DNA of 14,129 bases from Chitinophagaceae bacterium (GCA_023251285.1 JAHEZB010000013.1:1-14129), one strand, 5' to 3'. Counted from the first letter of the stretch, positions 1 through 7,473 are shown. Numbers and translations: made by a program. The notes: generated from the sequence alone by a model not told the origin.

Positions 1-2
1 AT

Positions 3-245
3 TATAGTTTTCCTTCCGCAGGTTATGTTGCTAATATTACTGTTTTTGATGCTTCCGGAAGACCGGTGCGCTATCTGCAAAAAAATTCTTTAAGTGGAAT
101 TAAAGGCTCGTACCATTGGGACGGTTTAGACGATAAAAACCGCAAACTGCCACAGGGGATTTATATTATTTACACCGAGATTTTTAATACTGCAGGAAAG
201 AAAAAGGCGTTTAAAAATACGGTTGTTTTAGGAAGAAGATTTTAA
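3..245 (+). CDS. C-terminal fragment of a large secreted/surface protein ending in a FlgD-like Ig domain
   Basis: Only the last 80 codons lie in the window; the gene begins upstream and ends with TAA at 243-245. The translation contains VFDASGRPVRYL, then YHWDGLDDKNRKLPQGIY, and closes with a basic GRRF tail. This pattern (D-x-x-G-x-x-V-R-x-L, then W-D-G-x-D-x-x-x-x-x-x-P-x-G-x-Y) is characteristic of the FlgD Ig-like fold at the C-terminus of many large exported Bacteroidota proteins, for example those with lamin-tail domains. In such proteins the domain is an adhesion or secretion-associated beta-sandwich; the catalytic or binding part would lie outside the window. It ends nine bases before the stop of the convergent MazG-like gene. 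Function beyond 'exported protein' is not visible. Confidence 0.75.
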   Translation, partial: YSFPSAGYVANITVFDASGRPVRYLQKNSLSGIKGSYHWDGLDDKNRKLPQGIYIIYTEIFNTAGKKKAFKNTVVLGRRF

Positions 246-272
246 TGAAAATGCTTATTTTAATTTTTCATT
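244..272. terminator. Weak AT-rich hairpin between convergent genes
   Basis: AATGAAAA (244-251) and TTTTCATT (265-272) form an 8-bp perfect stem around a 13-nt loop, followed on the + strand by TTTCTGAT. It spans both stop codons of the convergent pair and could act as a shared terminator. The stem is almost all A-T, so it may be a composition artefact. Confidence 0.25.
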
Positions 273-590
273 TTTCTGATGCCTTTCCGAATCCCGTAAA
301 TTCTTCTTTTCGAAATTTTTACGTAAAGCATCGGTCATGTCCACGCCGGTTTGATTGGCCAGGCACATTAAAACCCAGAATACGTCCGCCATTTCATCAG
401 ACAGATTTTGTTCACTTTCATTTTCTTTAAAAGATTGTTCGCCGTATTTTCTAACCATTATTCGTGATAATTCTCCCACTTCTTCCATTAATATTCCCAG
501 ATTAGTAAGTTCATTGAAGTAGCGAACGCCGGTAGTTTTTATCCATTTATCAATATTTTGCTGTGCTTCTTTTATTGTGATCTCATTCAT
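255..590 (-). CDS. MazG-like nucleotide pyrophosphohydrolase
   Basis: This 111-aa all-helical protein belongs to the MazG/all-alpha NTP-PPase superfamily, which hydrolyses (d)NTPs to the monophosphate plus pyrophosphate, usually for nucleotide-pool sanitation. The metal-binding signature is present: E-E-V-G-E at residues 36-40 and D-E-M-A-D at 65-69, which together give the ExxE...ExxD arrangement that coordinates Mg2+. The length is that of the short single-domain members (about 100-120 aa), not the two-domain MazG of enterobacteria. The start at MNEITIKEAQ fits, since the helix carrying Q10-W17 is needed by the fold. A hydrophilic Lys/Arg-rich tail follows residue 92. The gene is apparently monocistronic, convergent with the upstream secreted-protein gene and divergent from the AT-rich spacer. 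The exact nucleotide substrate cannot be inferred. Confidence 0.88.
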   Translation of the reverse strand: MNEITIKEAQQNIDKWIKTTGVRYFNELTNLGILMEEVGELSRIMVRKYGEQSFKENESEQNLSDEMADVFWVLMCLANQTGVDMTDALRKNFEKKNLRDSERHQKNEKLK

Positions 591-1251
591 GTGGATTACT
601 TTTTTTTAATAAAGTGTTAGAGACGAATTTCACCATTATATTTCTATAACTCTTGCATTTGTTTTCAATATTATGACAGTAAAACAACAAATAATGAAGA
701 TTCTTGTTTCTTTTTTATAATAAATGGTTAAGGGAAAGTTCTTCTTTTATATTTTTTTCTGAAAAAGAAATGCAACAGGATTCTGTCGCTGGACAGCTTT
801 GCCTTAAATATAGAGTGCCCCTGTAGAGAACAGGAGCACTTTACCAAAACTAACTGCTTATGAGTCGGAGCTAAATTTATAACATTTTTTGATATCCGGA
901 TAATTTATTTGTTTTTTTTCTGCTTTCGATAAAAAAATACAAATCAGGCTTTTTTATTCATTTACCGTAAACAATTTGCAACTTTCTTTTGAAATTATTT
1001 TCATCTATTAAACAAAAAGAAATTGTCTGTTTTTTTAAACAAAAGTCATTAAACAATTAATAAAATAAGAATTCGAAAAAATTTTTTTCAAAGAAAATTG
1101 ATTTATACATAAAATCTGTACATTTAAACTTCTAAAGTCAGTTTTTTCGAATTAATTTATTTATTGTTTTAACGAAATCTATTTAAATTTTAAATTGAAT
1201 ACTTCAACTATTTTAAAATCCATTTTAAACCAAAAAAATAAATTTTTGTAA
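591..1251. other. Gene-free AT-rich spacer
   Basis: No convincing coding region is present on either strand in these 661 bases. Most of the sequence is A/T runs with many stop codons. The exception is a GC-richer island at about 783-872 with strong inverted repeats, listed separately as a possible small RNA. The right part (about 900-1250) should hold the promoter of the five-gene cluster, but I found no clear TTG-N19-21-TAnnTTTG match there and do not assign one. Confidence 0.6.
783..890 (+). ncRNA. Candidate structured small RNA with 6S-like architecture
   Basis: A GC-richer block stands out in the AT-rich spacer. On the + strand an 11-bp terminal stem-loop forms between 814-824 and 830-840 (one C-A mismatch) around the 5-nt loop AGAGA. 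Outside it, AGCTTTG (795-801) can pair with CGGAGCT (866-872), two of the seven pairs being G-U. This leaves a large asymmetric bubble of 12 and 25 nt. A run of six T at 885-890 could end the transcript. An alternative small hairpin, CTGTC-GCTG-GACAG (783-796), competes with the outer stem. A closing stem, central bubble and terminal stem-loop of about 110 nt is the general plan of 6S RNA, and a Bacteroidota form (6S-Flavo) is known. I did not match a consensus, and strand and ends are inferred. It could instead be an orphan hairpin or leader element. Confidence 0.33.
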
Positions 1252-2511
1252 ATGAAATTTACCACCCGACTGCAGCTTTCTGCCATGATGTTTCTTGAGT
1301 TTTTTATCTGGGGCGCCTGGTTTGTAACGCTTGGCACTTTTCTCATTAACAATCTGAACGCAAGTGGCAGCCAGACTGCCGCCGTATTTTCAACACAATC
1401 ATGGGGTGCTATCATTGCTCCTTTCATTATTGGATTAATTGCCGACCGTTATTTCAATGCAGAAAAAATCATGGGGATTTTGCATTTGCTAGGGGCCGTT
1501 TTGTTGTACCAGGTGTATCATATCGGATCGGTTACCAACGTATATCCGCCACAAGTTTTTTATTACCTGCTCGTTTATATGATTTTATTTATGCCGACAC
1601 TGGCTTTGGTGAATTCCATTTCATTTAACCAGATGACGAATACCGAAAAGCAATTTCCACCGATCCGGGTTTGGGGAACGATTGGCTGGATCGTCGCCGG
1701 ACTCGCCATCAGTTTGGTTTTTTTGTGGGATTCCTCACAAAGTGTAAAAGGCGGTTTGATGAAAAATACATTTCTACTTGCCTCCATCGCTTCGCTGATT
1801 TTGGGAATATTCAGTTTTACCTTACCTAAAACACCGCCGAAAATAGCAAAAGGTACAGAGATGAAAGTGTCGGAAGTCTTAGGATTAGACGCACTGAAGT
1901 TATTGAAGGATAAAAACTTTCTCATCTTCTTTATCGCCTCAATATTGATTTGTATTCCATTGGCATTTTATTATCAATACGCCAATCTTTTTCTGCAGGA
2001 TATCGGAATGAAAAACCCTACTGCAAAAATGAGTCTCGGACAATTCTTTGAAATATTTTTCCTGCTATTGCTTCCGTTCTTTTTCAAAAAATTTGGATTT
2101 AAAGTGACCATCCTCGCCGGTATGCTTGCGTGGGCTATTCGTTATGCTTTATTTGCTTATGGAAATGCAGGAGACCTTACTTTTATGCTGATAATAGGCA
2201 TTATTTTACATGGTATATGCTACGATTTTTTCTTTGTTTCGGGACAAATTTATACAGACGCGAAAGCCGGTGTTAAATTTAAAAGTGCCGCACAAGGATT
2301 GATTACCTTAGCTACCTACGGCATTGGAATGTTGATAGGTTTTGAAATTGCAGGATTAATTGCCGATGCGTATAAAACGGGAGAAAACACTTTTGACTGG
2401 AAAATGATCTGGATCATTCCTTCTATCATTGCATTCATCGTCTTTCTATTATTTGCAATATTCTTTAACGATAAAAATGAAAAACCAGTAGATCAAACTG
2501 TGAAAATTTAA
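1252..2511 (+). CDS. MFS permease of the nucleoside:H+ symporter (NupG-like) family
   Basis: This 419-aa polytopic inner-membrane protein should have about 12 transmembrane helices. The N-terminus (RLQLSAMMFLEFFIWGAWFV, residues 6-25) and the GLIADRYFNAEKIMG loop after helix 2 are typical of the Nuc_H_symport branch of the major facilitator superfamily. Family members import nucleosides by proton symport, but in Bacteroidota they often sit in sugar-catabolic clusters with Gfo/Idh/MocA and TIM-barrel genes. The real substrate here is therefore more likely a sugar, glycoside or keto-sugar product (inference). The length matches the family. The start is supported by the conserved N-terminal helix immediately after the ATG. 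It is the first gene of the cluster, and its TAA is only 2 bases from the next ATG, so the two are co-transcribed. Confidence 0.85.
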   Translation: MKFTTRLQLSAMMFLEFFIWGAWFVTLGTFLINNLNASGSQTAAVFSTQSWGAIIAPFIIGLIADRYFNAEKIMGILHLLGAVLLYQVYHIGSVTNVYPPQVFYYLLVYMILFMPTLALVNSISFNQMTNTEKQFPPIRVWGTIGWIVAGLAISLVFLWDSSQSVKGGLMKNTFLLASIASLILGIFSFTLPKTPPKIAKGTEMKVSEVLGLDALKLLKDKNFLIFFIASILICIPLAFYYQYANLFLQDIGMKNPTAKMSLGQFFEIFFLLLLPFFFKKFGFKVTILAGMLAWAIRYALFAYGNAGDLTFMLIIGIILHGICYDFFFVSGQIYTDAKAGVKFKSAAQGLITLATYGIGMLIGFEIAGLIADAYKTGENTFDWKMIWIIPSIIAFIVFLLFAIFFNDKNEKPVDQTVKI

Positions 2512-2513
2512 AA

Positions 2514-3407
2514 ATGAATTCAAAACAAAGCAGAAGAGCGTTATTAAAAAACCTTGCCCTTGGCGCCTCAGCGATTGCACTTTCACCCGGCAAATCAATT
2601 GCCGCCGTTTCTGAAAAACTGGAAGACAAATTCCCAAAATTGAAAGGAAATATTAATCATTCTGTTTCCCGGTGGACTTTTGGTTATTTGCCTCTGGACC
2701 AGTTGTGTGAAGAAGTAAAAAAAATTGGTTTTTCCGCAATTGATCTCGTTGGGCCAAAAGATTGGCCCACATTGCAAAAGCACGGAATATTCAGTTCCAT
2801 GTGTTATACAGCCGGTGATAATAATTTATACAAGGGACTTAATCATACAGAATATCATGAAAAGCTGATTAAAGAATATTTGGATGTAATACCTATTATG
2901 GCTAAATCCGGTTATAAAAATCTGATTTGTTTCAGCGGTGCAAGAGCAGGTATTGATGACGAAACCGGAATGAAAAATTGCAAAACCGCATTGGAAAAAA
3001 TATTACCTTTTGCCGAAAAGAACGGCGTAACAATGGTGATGGAATTATTAAACAGCAAAATCGATCACAAAGATTACCAGTGTGACCATGTAGAATGGGG
3101 GGCCGAACTGTGCAAGCGCGTCAATTCGAATAATTTCAAATTGCTTTTTGATATTTATCACATGCAGATTCAGGAGGGTGACATCATCCGTAATATCCGT
3201 GATTATCATCAATATATCGCTCATTATCATACAGGCGGTGTGCCCGGAAGGCATGAAATCAATAATTCTCAGGAACTTTATTATCCCGCTGTCATGCGCG
3301 CAATTGTTGATACGGGATACAAGGGATATGTTGCCCAGGAATTTATGCCAACTTATAAAAATAAATTGGATTCCCTGAAAGAGGCGATACTGATTTGTGA
3401 TGTCTGA
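2514..3407 (+). CDS. Exported xylose-isomerase-like TIM-barrel sugar isomerase/epimerase
   Basis: This 297-aa protein starts with a Tat-type leader (S-R-R-A-L-L-K at 6-12, then an Ala/Leu-rich stretch to about residue 31). The rest is a xylose isomerase-like TIM barrel of the hydroxypyruvate isomerase/ketose 3-epimerase superfamily. The four expected metal ligands are visible: E177 in MVMELLN, D213 in LLFDIYHMQ, H239 in AHYHTGG and E276 in VAQEFMP. Their spacings (36, 26, 37) resemble those of ketose 3-epimerases. The YHMQ motif and PGRHE (244-248) are hallmarks of the Hyi-like group. Such enzymes shift or epimerise carbonyl/hydroxyl groups on small sugars using a divalent metal. The gene lies 2 bp after the permease and upstream of the GMC gene, suggesting action on an oxidised sugar. 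Export is predicted only from the leader; the substrate is unknown. Confidence 0.85.
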   Translation: MNSKQSRRALLKNLALGASAIALSPGKSIAAVSEKLEDKFPKLKGNINHSVSRWTFGYLPLDQLCEEVKKIGFSAIDLVGPKDWPTLQKHGIFSSMCYTAGDNNLYKGLNHTEYHEKLIKEYLDVIPIMAKSGYKNLICFSGARAGIDDETGMKNCKTALEKILPFAEKNGVTMVMELLNSKIDHKDYQCDHVEWGAELCKRVNSNNFKLLFDIYHMQIQEGDIIRNIRDYHQYIAHYHTGGVPGRHEINNSQELYYPAVMRAIVDTGYKGYVAQEFMPTYKNKLDSLKEAILICDV

Positions 3408-3531
3408 AAACCATGCGATAAGCAAGGAAATGTAATTCTTATTATTTGTTGCTTTACTGTTATCAAAAAAATTAAAATTCAAATTCAAACTTGTACCTCA
3501 CCCTAAATCTTATTTCTAAAATTTAAACTCA

Positions 3532-5211
3532 ATGGCAGAAAATACTTATGATGCAATTGTCATCGGATCCGGCATCTCCGGCGGATGGGCCGCAAAAGAA
3601 CTAACCGAAAAAGGCTTGAAAACCATCATGCTCGAAAGAGGACAAAATATAGAGCACGTAAAAGATTATGTAAACGCTGTAAAAGGCCCGTGGGAATTTC
3701 CGCACCGTGGAGGTCGCACGCAGAAAATGATCCAGGACCATCCGGTGTTGAAAAGAGACTACCCGCTCAATGAAATGAACCTTGATTGGTGGGTAAATGA
3801 ACAGGATTGTCCTTATGTGGAGGTAAAACGTTTTGATTGGTTCCGGGGATATCACGTGGGTGGCCGCTCGCTTTTGTGGGGAAGGCAAACTTACCGTTGG
3901 AGCGATTATGATTTCGATGCCAATGCAAAAGATGGAATAGCAGTTGACTGGCCGATTCGTTATAAAGACATTGAACCATGGTACACGTATGTTGAAAAAT
4001 TTGCCGGGATCAGTGGTTCCAAAGAGAATTTGCCACAATTGCCCGATAGCCACTTTATGCCACCAATGGATATGAATGTCGTGGAAAAAGATGTAGCCGA
4101 CCGCATTAAAAAGCACGATGAAAACAAACGGGCGATGATCATTGGGCGTGTTGCCAATATTACTCAGCCAATACAAGAGCGTTCAAATTGCAAATATCGC
4201 AATAAATGCTGGCTGGGATGCCCATTTGGCGCTTATTTCAGTACTCAATCGTCTACATTGCCAGCAGCGATGAAGACGGGAAATCTTACGGTTCGTCCAT
4301 GGTCTATCGTTACCAAAATTCTTTACGATAAAGACACGAAAAAAGCAAAGGGTGTTGAAGTGTTGGATGCGGAAACCAACAAAACCTATCAATATTTCGC
4401 AAAAGTGGTTTTCCTCAATGCATCTACGCTGAATAGTGCATGGGTGCTCATGAATTCAGCAACAGATATTTGGCCGGATGGGCTTGGTAGCAGCAGCGGC
4501 GAACTTGGTCACAACCTGATGGACCACCACCTGGGTGTTGGCGCAGGAGGAACCGTAGAAGGGTACGACGACAAATATTATTATGGTCGCCGTGCTAATG
4601 GAATTTACGTTCCACGTTTTCGCAATTTATTTGGCGATAAAAGAGATTATATCCGTGGATTTGGCTACCAGGGCGGCGCAAGCAGACAGGGCTGGAGCCG
4701 CGACATTGCCGAGATGAATATCGGTGGTGATTTGAAAGATGCACTGGCAGAACCTGGTCCATGGTCAATGGGAATTGGGGGGTTTGGAGAAATATTGCCT
4801 TATCATGAAAATAAAGCGACGCTCGATAAAAACAAGAAAGATAAATGGGGACTGAATGTGCTCGCTATTGATGCAGAATGGAGAGATAATGAAAGAAAGA
4901 TGCGGGTGGACATGCAGAATGATGCGAAGGAAATGCTCGAAGCAGCCGGGGTGAAGGACGTAAAAGGATTTGACGGCGATGGCACGATGGGAAGAGGCAT
5001 TCATGAAATGGGAACTGCCCGCATGGGACTTGACCCGAAAACATCTGTACTAAACAAATGGAACCAGGTGTGGGATGCACCAAATGTATACGTTACCGAT
5101 GGCTCATTTATGGTTTCCTCCAATTGCGTAAATCCATCTTTGACCTATATGGCGATGACCGCGCGTGCCGTGGACCATGCAGTTGGTGAATTGAAGAAGG
5201 GAAATATCTGA
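3532..5211 (+). CDS. GMC-family FAD-dependent sugar oxidoreductase (large subunit)
   Basis: This 559-aa glucose-methanol-choline oxidoreductase oxidises a sugar or polyol hydroxyl with FAD. The N-terminal Rossmann motif GSGISG lies at 12-17 with E35 at the end of beta-2 (TIMLERG). The second FAD motif, HVGGRSLLWG, follows near 108-117. The C-terminal catalytic block has H491 in GIHEMGTARMG and N534 in NCVNPSLT, giving the His/Asn pair seen in many GMC enzymes. C220, C226 and C230 form C-x5-C-x3-C, as in gluconate-2-dehydrogenase-like large subunits, where it is a candidate Fe-S or structural site. No signal peptide is visible. The family partner, a Tat-exported subunit 3, is encoded at 6751, so export by piggy-backing is plausible. 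The 124-bp upstream gap is the largest within the cluster, so an internal promoter is possible. Sugar 3-dehydrogenase activity is an inference from context. Confidence 0.9.
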   Translation: MAENTYDAIVIGSGISGGWAAKELTEKGLKTIMLERGQNIEHVKDYVNAVKGPWEFPHRGGRTQKMIQDHPVLKRDYPLNEMNLDWWVNEQDCPYVEVKRFDWFRGYHVGGRSLLWGRQTYRWSDYDFDANAKDGIAVDWPIRYKDIEPWYTYVEKFAGISGSKENLPQLPDSHFMPPMDMNVVEKDVADRIKKHDENKRAMIIGRVANITQPIQERSNCKYRNKCWLGCPFGAYFSTQSSTLPAAMKTGNLTVRPWSIVTKILYDKDTKKAKGVEVLDAETNKTYQYFAKVVFLNASTLNSAWVLMNSATDIWPDGLGSSSGELGHNLMDHHLGVGAGGTVEGYDDKYYYGRRANGIYVPRFRNLFGDKRDYIRGFGYQGGASRQGWSRDIAEMNIGGDLKDALAEPGPWSMGIGGFGEILPYHENKATLDKNKKDKWGLNVLAIDAEWRDNERKMRVDMQNDAKEMLEAAGVKDVKGFDGDGTMGRGIHEMGTARMGLDPKTSVLNKWNQVWDAPNVYVTDGSFMVSSNCVNPSLTYMAMTARAVDHAVGELKKGNI

Positions 5212-5263
5212 TAACCAGCACTATACTTCGAAATAATTTTTTCATTGTTTTAAAATCATAATT

Positions 5264-6733
5264 ATGGAAGATCAATCTGAAAACAAAGTAGCTAACACAT
5301 CGCGAAGAGATTTCTTGAAAAATACCGCCATCACTGCGGCAGGATTTATGATCGTTCCGCGACATGTTTTAGGTGGAAAAGGATTCATTGCTCCGAGCGA
5401 TAAATTGGTAATCGCCGCCATCGGAGCGGGTGGTAAAGGCGCTGATGACATTAATCATTTTTACAAAAGTGGCAAAGCGAACATTGCTTTTCTGTGCGAT
5501 GTAGATGACCGTCAATCTGCCGGGAGCCGTAAGAAATTTCCGAAGGCGAAATATTACAAAGACTATCGTGAAATGTTTGACAAAGATGCCAAAAACATTG
5601 ATGCAGTATCTGTTTCCACACCCGACCATACCCATGCCGTTGCTGCTTATACGGCTATGCAACTGGGAAAACATGTATATGTTCAGAAACCGCTGACACA
5701 TGATGTATATGAAGCACGCATGCTTACAAAAGCAGCAAAAAAATATAAAGTCGTTACGCAAATGGGCAACCAGGGCGCTTCGGGCGACGGAGTAAGACAG
5801 TTGATGGAATGGTATGATGCCGGCACCATCGGAGATGTACACACGGTTTATTGCTGGACCGACCGACCCGTTTGGCCGCAGGGGATTCCGCGTCCTACTG
5901 AATCCTCACCAATTCCCCCGGAACTGGATTGGAACCTCTGGCTCGGCACCGCTCCTGAAAAGAATTATTTCAATAACCTTGTGCCTTTCAACTGGCGCGG
6001 CTGGTGGGATTATGGAACCGGGGCCTTGGGAGATATGGGATGTCATATTGTACAGCCAGCCTTTGCCGTTTTAAACCTTGGTTATATCAACTCCGTACAG
6101 TGCAGTGTTGGTAGTGTGTATGTCGGTGAATTCAAAAGAGGATATTTCCCGGATAGCTGTCCGCCTTCCAGCCATGTAATTATGAAATTTCCGAAGACTG
6201 ATAAAACGCAGGGTGAAGTGACCGTTCATTGGATGGACGGCGGTATTCAACCTGAAAGGCCAGATGAGCTCGGACCGAATGAAGTATTTGGCGATGGTGG
6301 AAACGGCACGTTATTCATTGGCACCAAAGGAAAAATGATGTGCGGAACTTATGGAATGAATCCGCAATTATTACCAACTTCAAAAACCAATGAAGTAAAA
6401 GTTCCTCAAAAATATCCCCGGATCCCGGGCGGCGATGAAGGCCATTATGCACAATGGGTAGAAGGCGCTTTGGCCGGATATGGAAAAATGCAGATGGATT
6501 CCGATTTTGCTGTTGCAGGGCCGCTTACGGAAGCGCTGCTAATGAGCAATCTTGCCATTCGTGGGTTTGACATTCGCACGCCAAAATCTACCGGGCAAGG
6601 CTACAATTATCCGGCAAGATATGTTGAGCTTTTATGGGATAATAATGACATGAAAGTAACCAATGTGCCTGAAGTAAATCAGTTTATCAAACGCGATTAT
6701 CGCGCCGGTTTTGGTGTAAATTATAATGTGTAA
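5264..6733 (+). CDS. Tat-exported Gfo/Idh/MocA family oxidoreductase
   Basis: This 489-aa NAD(P)-dependent oxidoreductase begins with a clear Tat signal: T-S-R-R-D-F-L-K at 12-19, then a hydrophobic stretch to about residue 31. The mature Rossmann domain carries GAGGKG (54-59), an acidic beta-2 end C-D-V-D (78-81), STPDHTHA (118-125) and the QKP triad (141-143). In place of the usual E-K-P, the nicotinamide loop has Q-K-P with the essential Lys142 kept. The C-terminal domain has D257 and H261 in GALGDMGCHIVQP, the expected catalytic pair. Members of this exported Bacteroidota group act on sugars or glycosides, some with tightly bound NAD that is recycled during the reaction. The gene follows the GMC gene by 52 bp and precedes subunit 3 by 17 bp, so it probably reduces or oxidises the same substrate. 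The specific reaction is not determinable. Confidence 0.9.
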   Translation: MEDQSENKVANTSRRDFLKNTAITAAGFMIVPRHVLGGKGFIAPSDKLVIAAIGAGGKGADDINHFYKSGKANIAFLCDVDDRQSAGSRKKFPKAKYYKDYREMFDKDAKNIDAVSVSTPDHTHAVAAYTAMQLGKHVYVQKPLTHDVYEARMLTKAAKKYKVVTQMGNQGASGDGVRQLMEWYDAGTIGDVHTVYCWTDRPVWPQGIPRPTESSPIPPELDWNLWLGTAPEKNYFNNLVPFNWRGWWDYGTGALGDMGCHIVQPAFAVLNLGYINSVQCSVGSVYVGEFKRGYFPDSCPPSSHVIMKFPKTDKTQGEVTVHWMDGGIQPERPDELGPNEVFGDGGNGTLFIGTKGKMMCGTYGMNPQLLPTSKTNEVKVPQKYPRIPGGDEGHYAQWVEGALAGYGKMQMDSDFAVAGPLTEALLMSNLAIRGFDIRTPKSTGQGYNYPARYVELLWDNNDMKVTNVPEVNQFIKRDYRAGFGVNYNV

Positions 6734-6750
6734 AATTTAAACTATCTAAC

Positions 6751-7311
6751 ATGAACAGAAGAGAAGCCGTTCAATATATTTCACTCCTTTTGGGAGGAAC
6801 TTTGGTTGGGGGCAATGCGTTTTTAACAGGATGTAAAAGCAATACCGGTGTATCGACCACCTTTACTCCTGAAGATGTTGCTTATCTCGATGAAGTCGCC
6901 GATACCCTTTTGCCACCGACAAAAACTCCCGGTGCAAAAGCTGCGAAAACAGGACAGTTTATGACGGTTATGGTCAATGATTGTTACGAAGAAAAAGATC
7001 AGAAAGTTTTTCACGAAGGCATGAAAAAATTGAATGATTTTTCTGAGAAAACTTATGACAATGCGTTTGTGAAACTCAATCCGCAACAGCGCCACGACCT
7101 GTTGGTAAAACTTGATAATGAACAAAGGCAATACACGAAAAACAAGAAGAAGGACGATCCTTCTCATTATTTCAGAATGATGAAAGAGCTTACGATGCTT
7201 GGATACTTTACATCGGAAATCGGATGCACACAAGCCCGCCGGTATATTGAAGCTCCAGGTCATTATGATGGAAATCTTCCGTATAAAAAAGGAGATAAAG
7301 CATTTTCGTAA
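6751..7311 (+). CDS. Gluconate 2-dehydrogenase subunit 3 family lipoprotein
   Basis: This 186-aa small subunit belongs to the gluconate_2-dh3 family, the partner that assembles with and exports the FAD-carrying GMC subunit of sugar dehydrogenases. The leader is MNRREAVQYI followed by a Leu/Gly-rich helix, ending in a lipobox L-T-G-C with Cys28 as the lipidation site. It is thus predicted to be Tat- or Sec-exported and anchored in a membrane. The mature part starts with the family signature FTPEDVAYLDEVADTLLP (about 38-55), followed by TPGAKAA. The C-terminal segment MMKELTMLGYFTSEIGCTQ and a proline-glycine-rich tail (APGHYDGNLPY) are also typical. It is the last gene of the cluster, 17 bp after the Gfo/Idh gene and directly before a strong terminator. 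No cytochrome c subunit is encoded nearby, so the electron acceptor is unknown. Confidence 0.88.
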   Translation: MNRREAVQYISLLLGGTLVGGNAFLTGCKSNTGVSTTFTPEDVAYLDEVADTLLPPTKTPGAKAAKTGQFMTVMVNDCYEEKDQKVFHEGMKKLNDFSEKTYDNAFVKLNPQQRHDLLVKLDNEQRQYTKNKKKDDPSHYFRMMKELTMLGYFTSEIGCTQARRYIEAPGHYDGNLPYKKGDKAFS

Positions 7312-7328
7312 GCAATAAAAAATTTAGA

Positions 7329-7378
7329 AAAACCTCAGAAAAAGCGCTGCATCAGGCCTTTTTCTGAGGTTTTTATTT
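7329..7378. terminator. Bidirectional intrinsic terminator
   Basis: A 16-bp perfect stem joins 7329-7344 (AAAACCTCAGAAAAAG) to 7358-7373 (CTTTTTCTGAGGTTTT) around a 13-nt loop. It runs into TTTTTATTTTT on the + strand, and a T-rich tract also follows on the minus strand. It lies 17 bp after the stop of the subunit-3 gene and can also end the convergent transcript from the acetate-transporter gene. Confidence 0.88.
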
Positions 7379-7473
7379 TTCGAAAAAAGTGGGCAATTGT
7401 GCTGATCTTTTTGTCTGCCGACCGCTTTTATTTACCACTTATTTTTCTCAGTAAAGAAATAAATATTGAAGAT

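Noticed and set aside
245..430. 61-codon + strand frame after the first gene
   Set aside because: It is antisense to the MazG-like gene, whose catalytic motifs are complete.
1016..1054. Inverted repeats of A/T runs upstream of the permease
   Set aside because: The pairing is imperfect and expected by chance in such biased sequence.
3048..3488. 146-codon minus-strand reading frame over the 3' end of the TIM-barrel gene
   Set aside because: It mostly overlaps conserved active-site codons of the TIM-barrel gene and shows no independent coding signal.
3408..3531. Possible separate gene or regulatory RNA between the TIM-barrel and GMC genes
   Set aside because: The 124 bases are AT-rich, without an open frame or a strong stem; TATTATTTG is only an imperfect -7 match, so no promoter is called.
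3601..4176. 191-codon minus-strand reading frame
   Set aside because: It lies wholly antisense to the well-supported GMC gene, and its translation is low-complexity (Phe/His/Ile-rich) with no recognisable domain.
5369..5842. 157-codon minus-strand reading frame
   Set aside because: It is antisense to the Gfo/Idh/MocA gene, whose motifs are intact; its translation resembles no known family.
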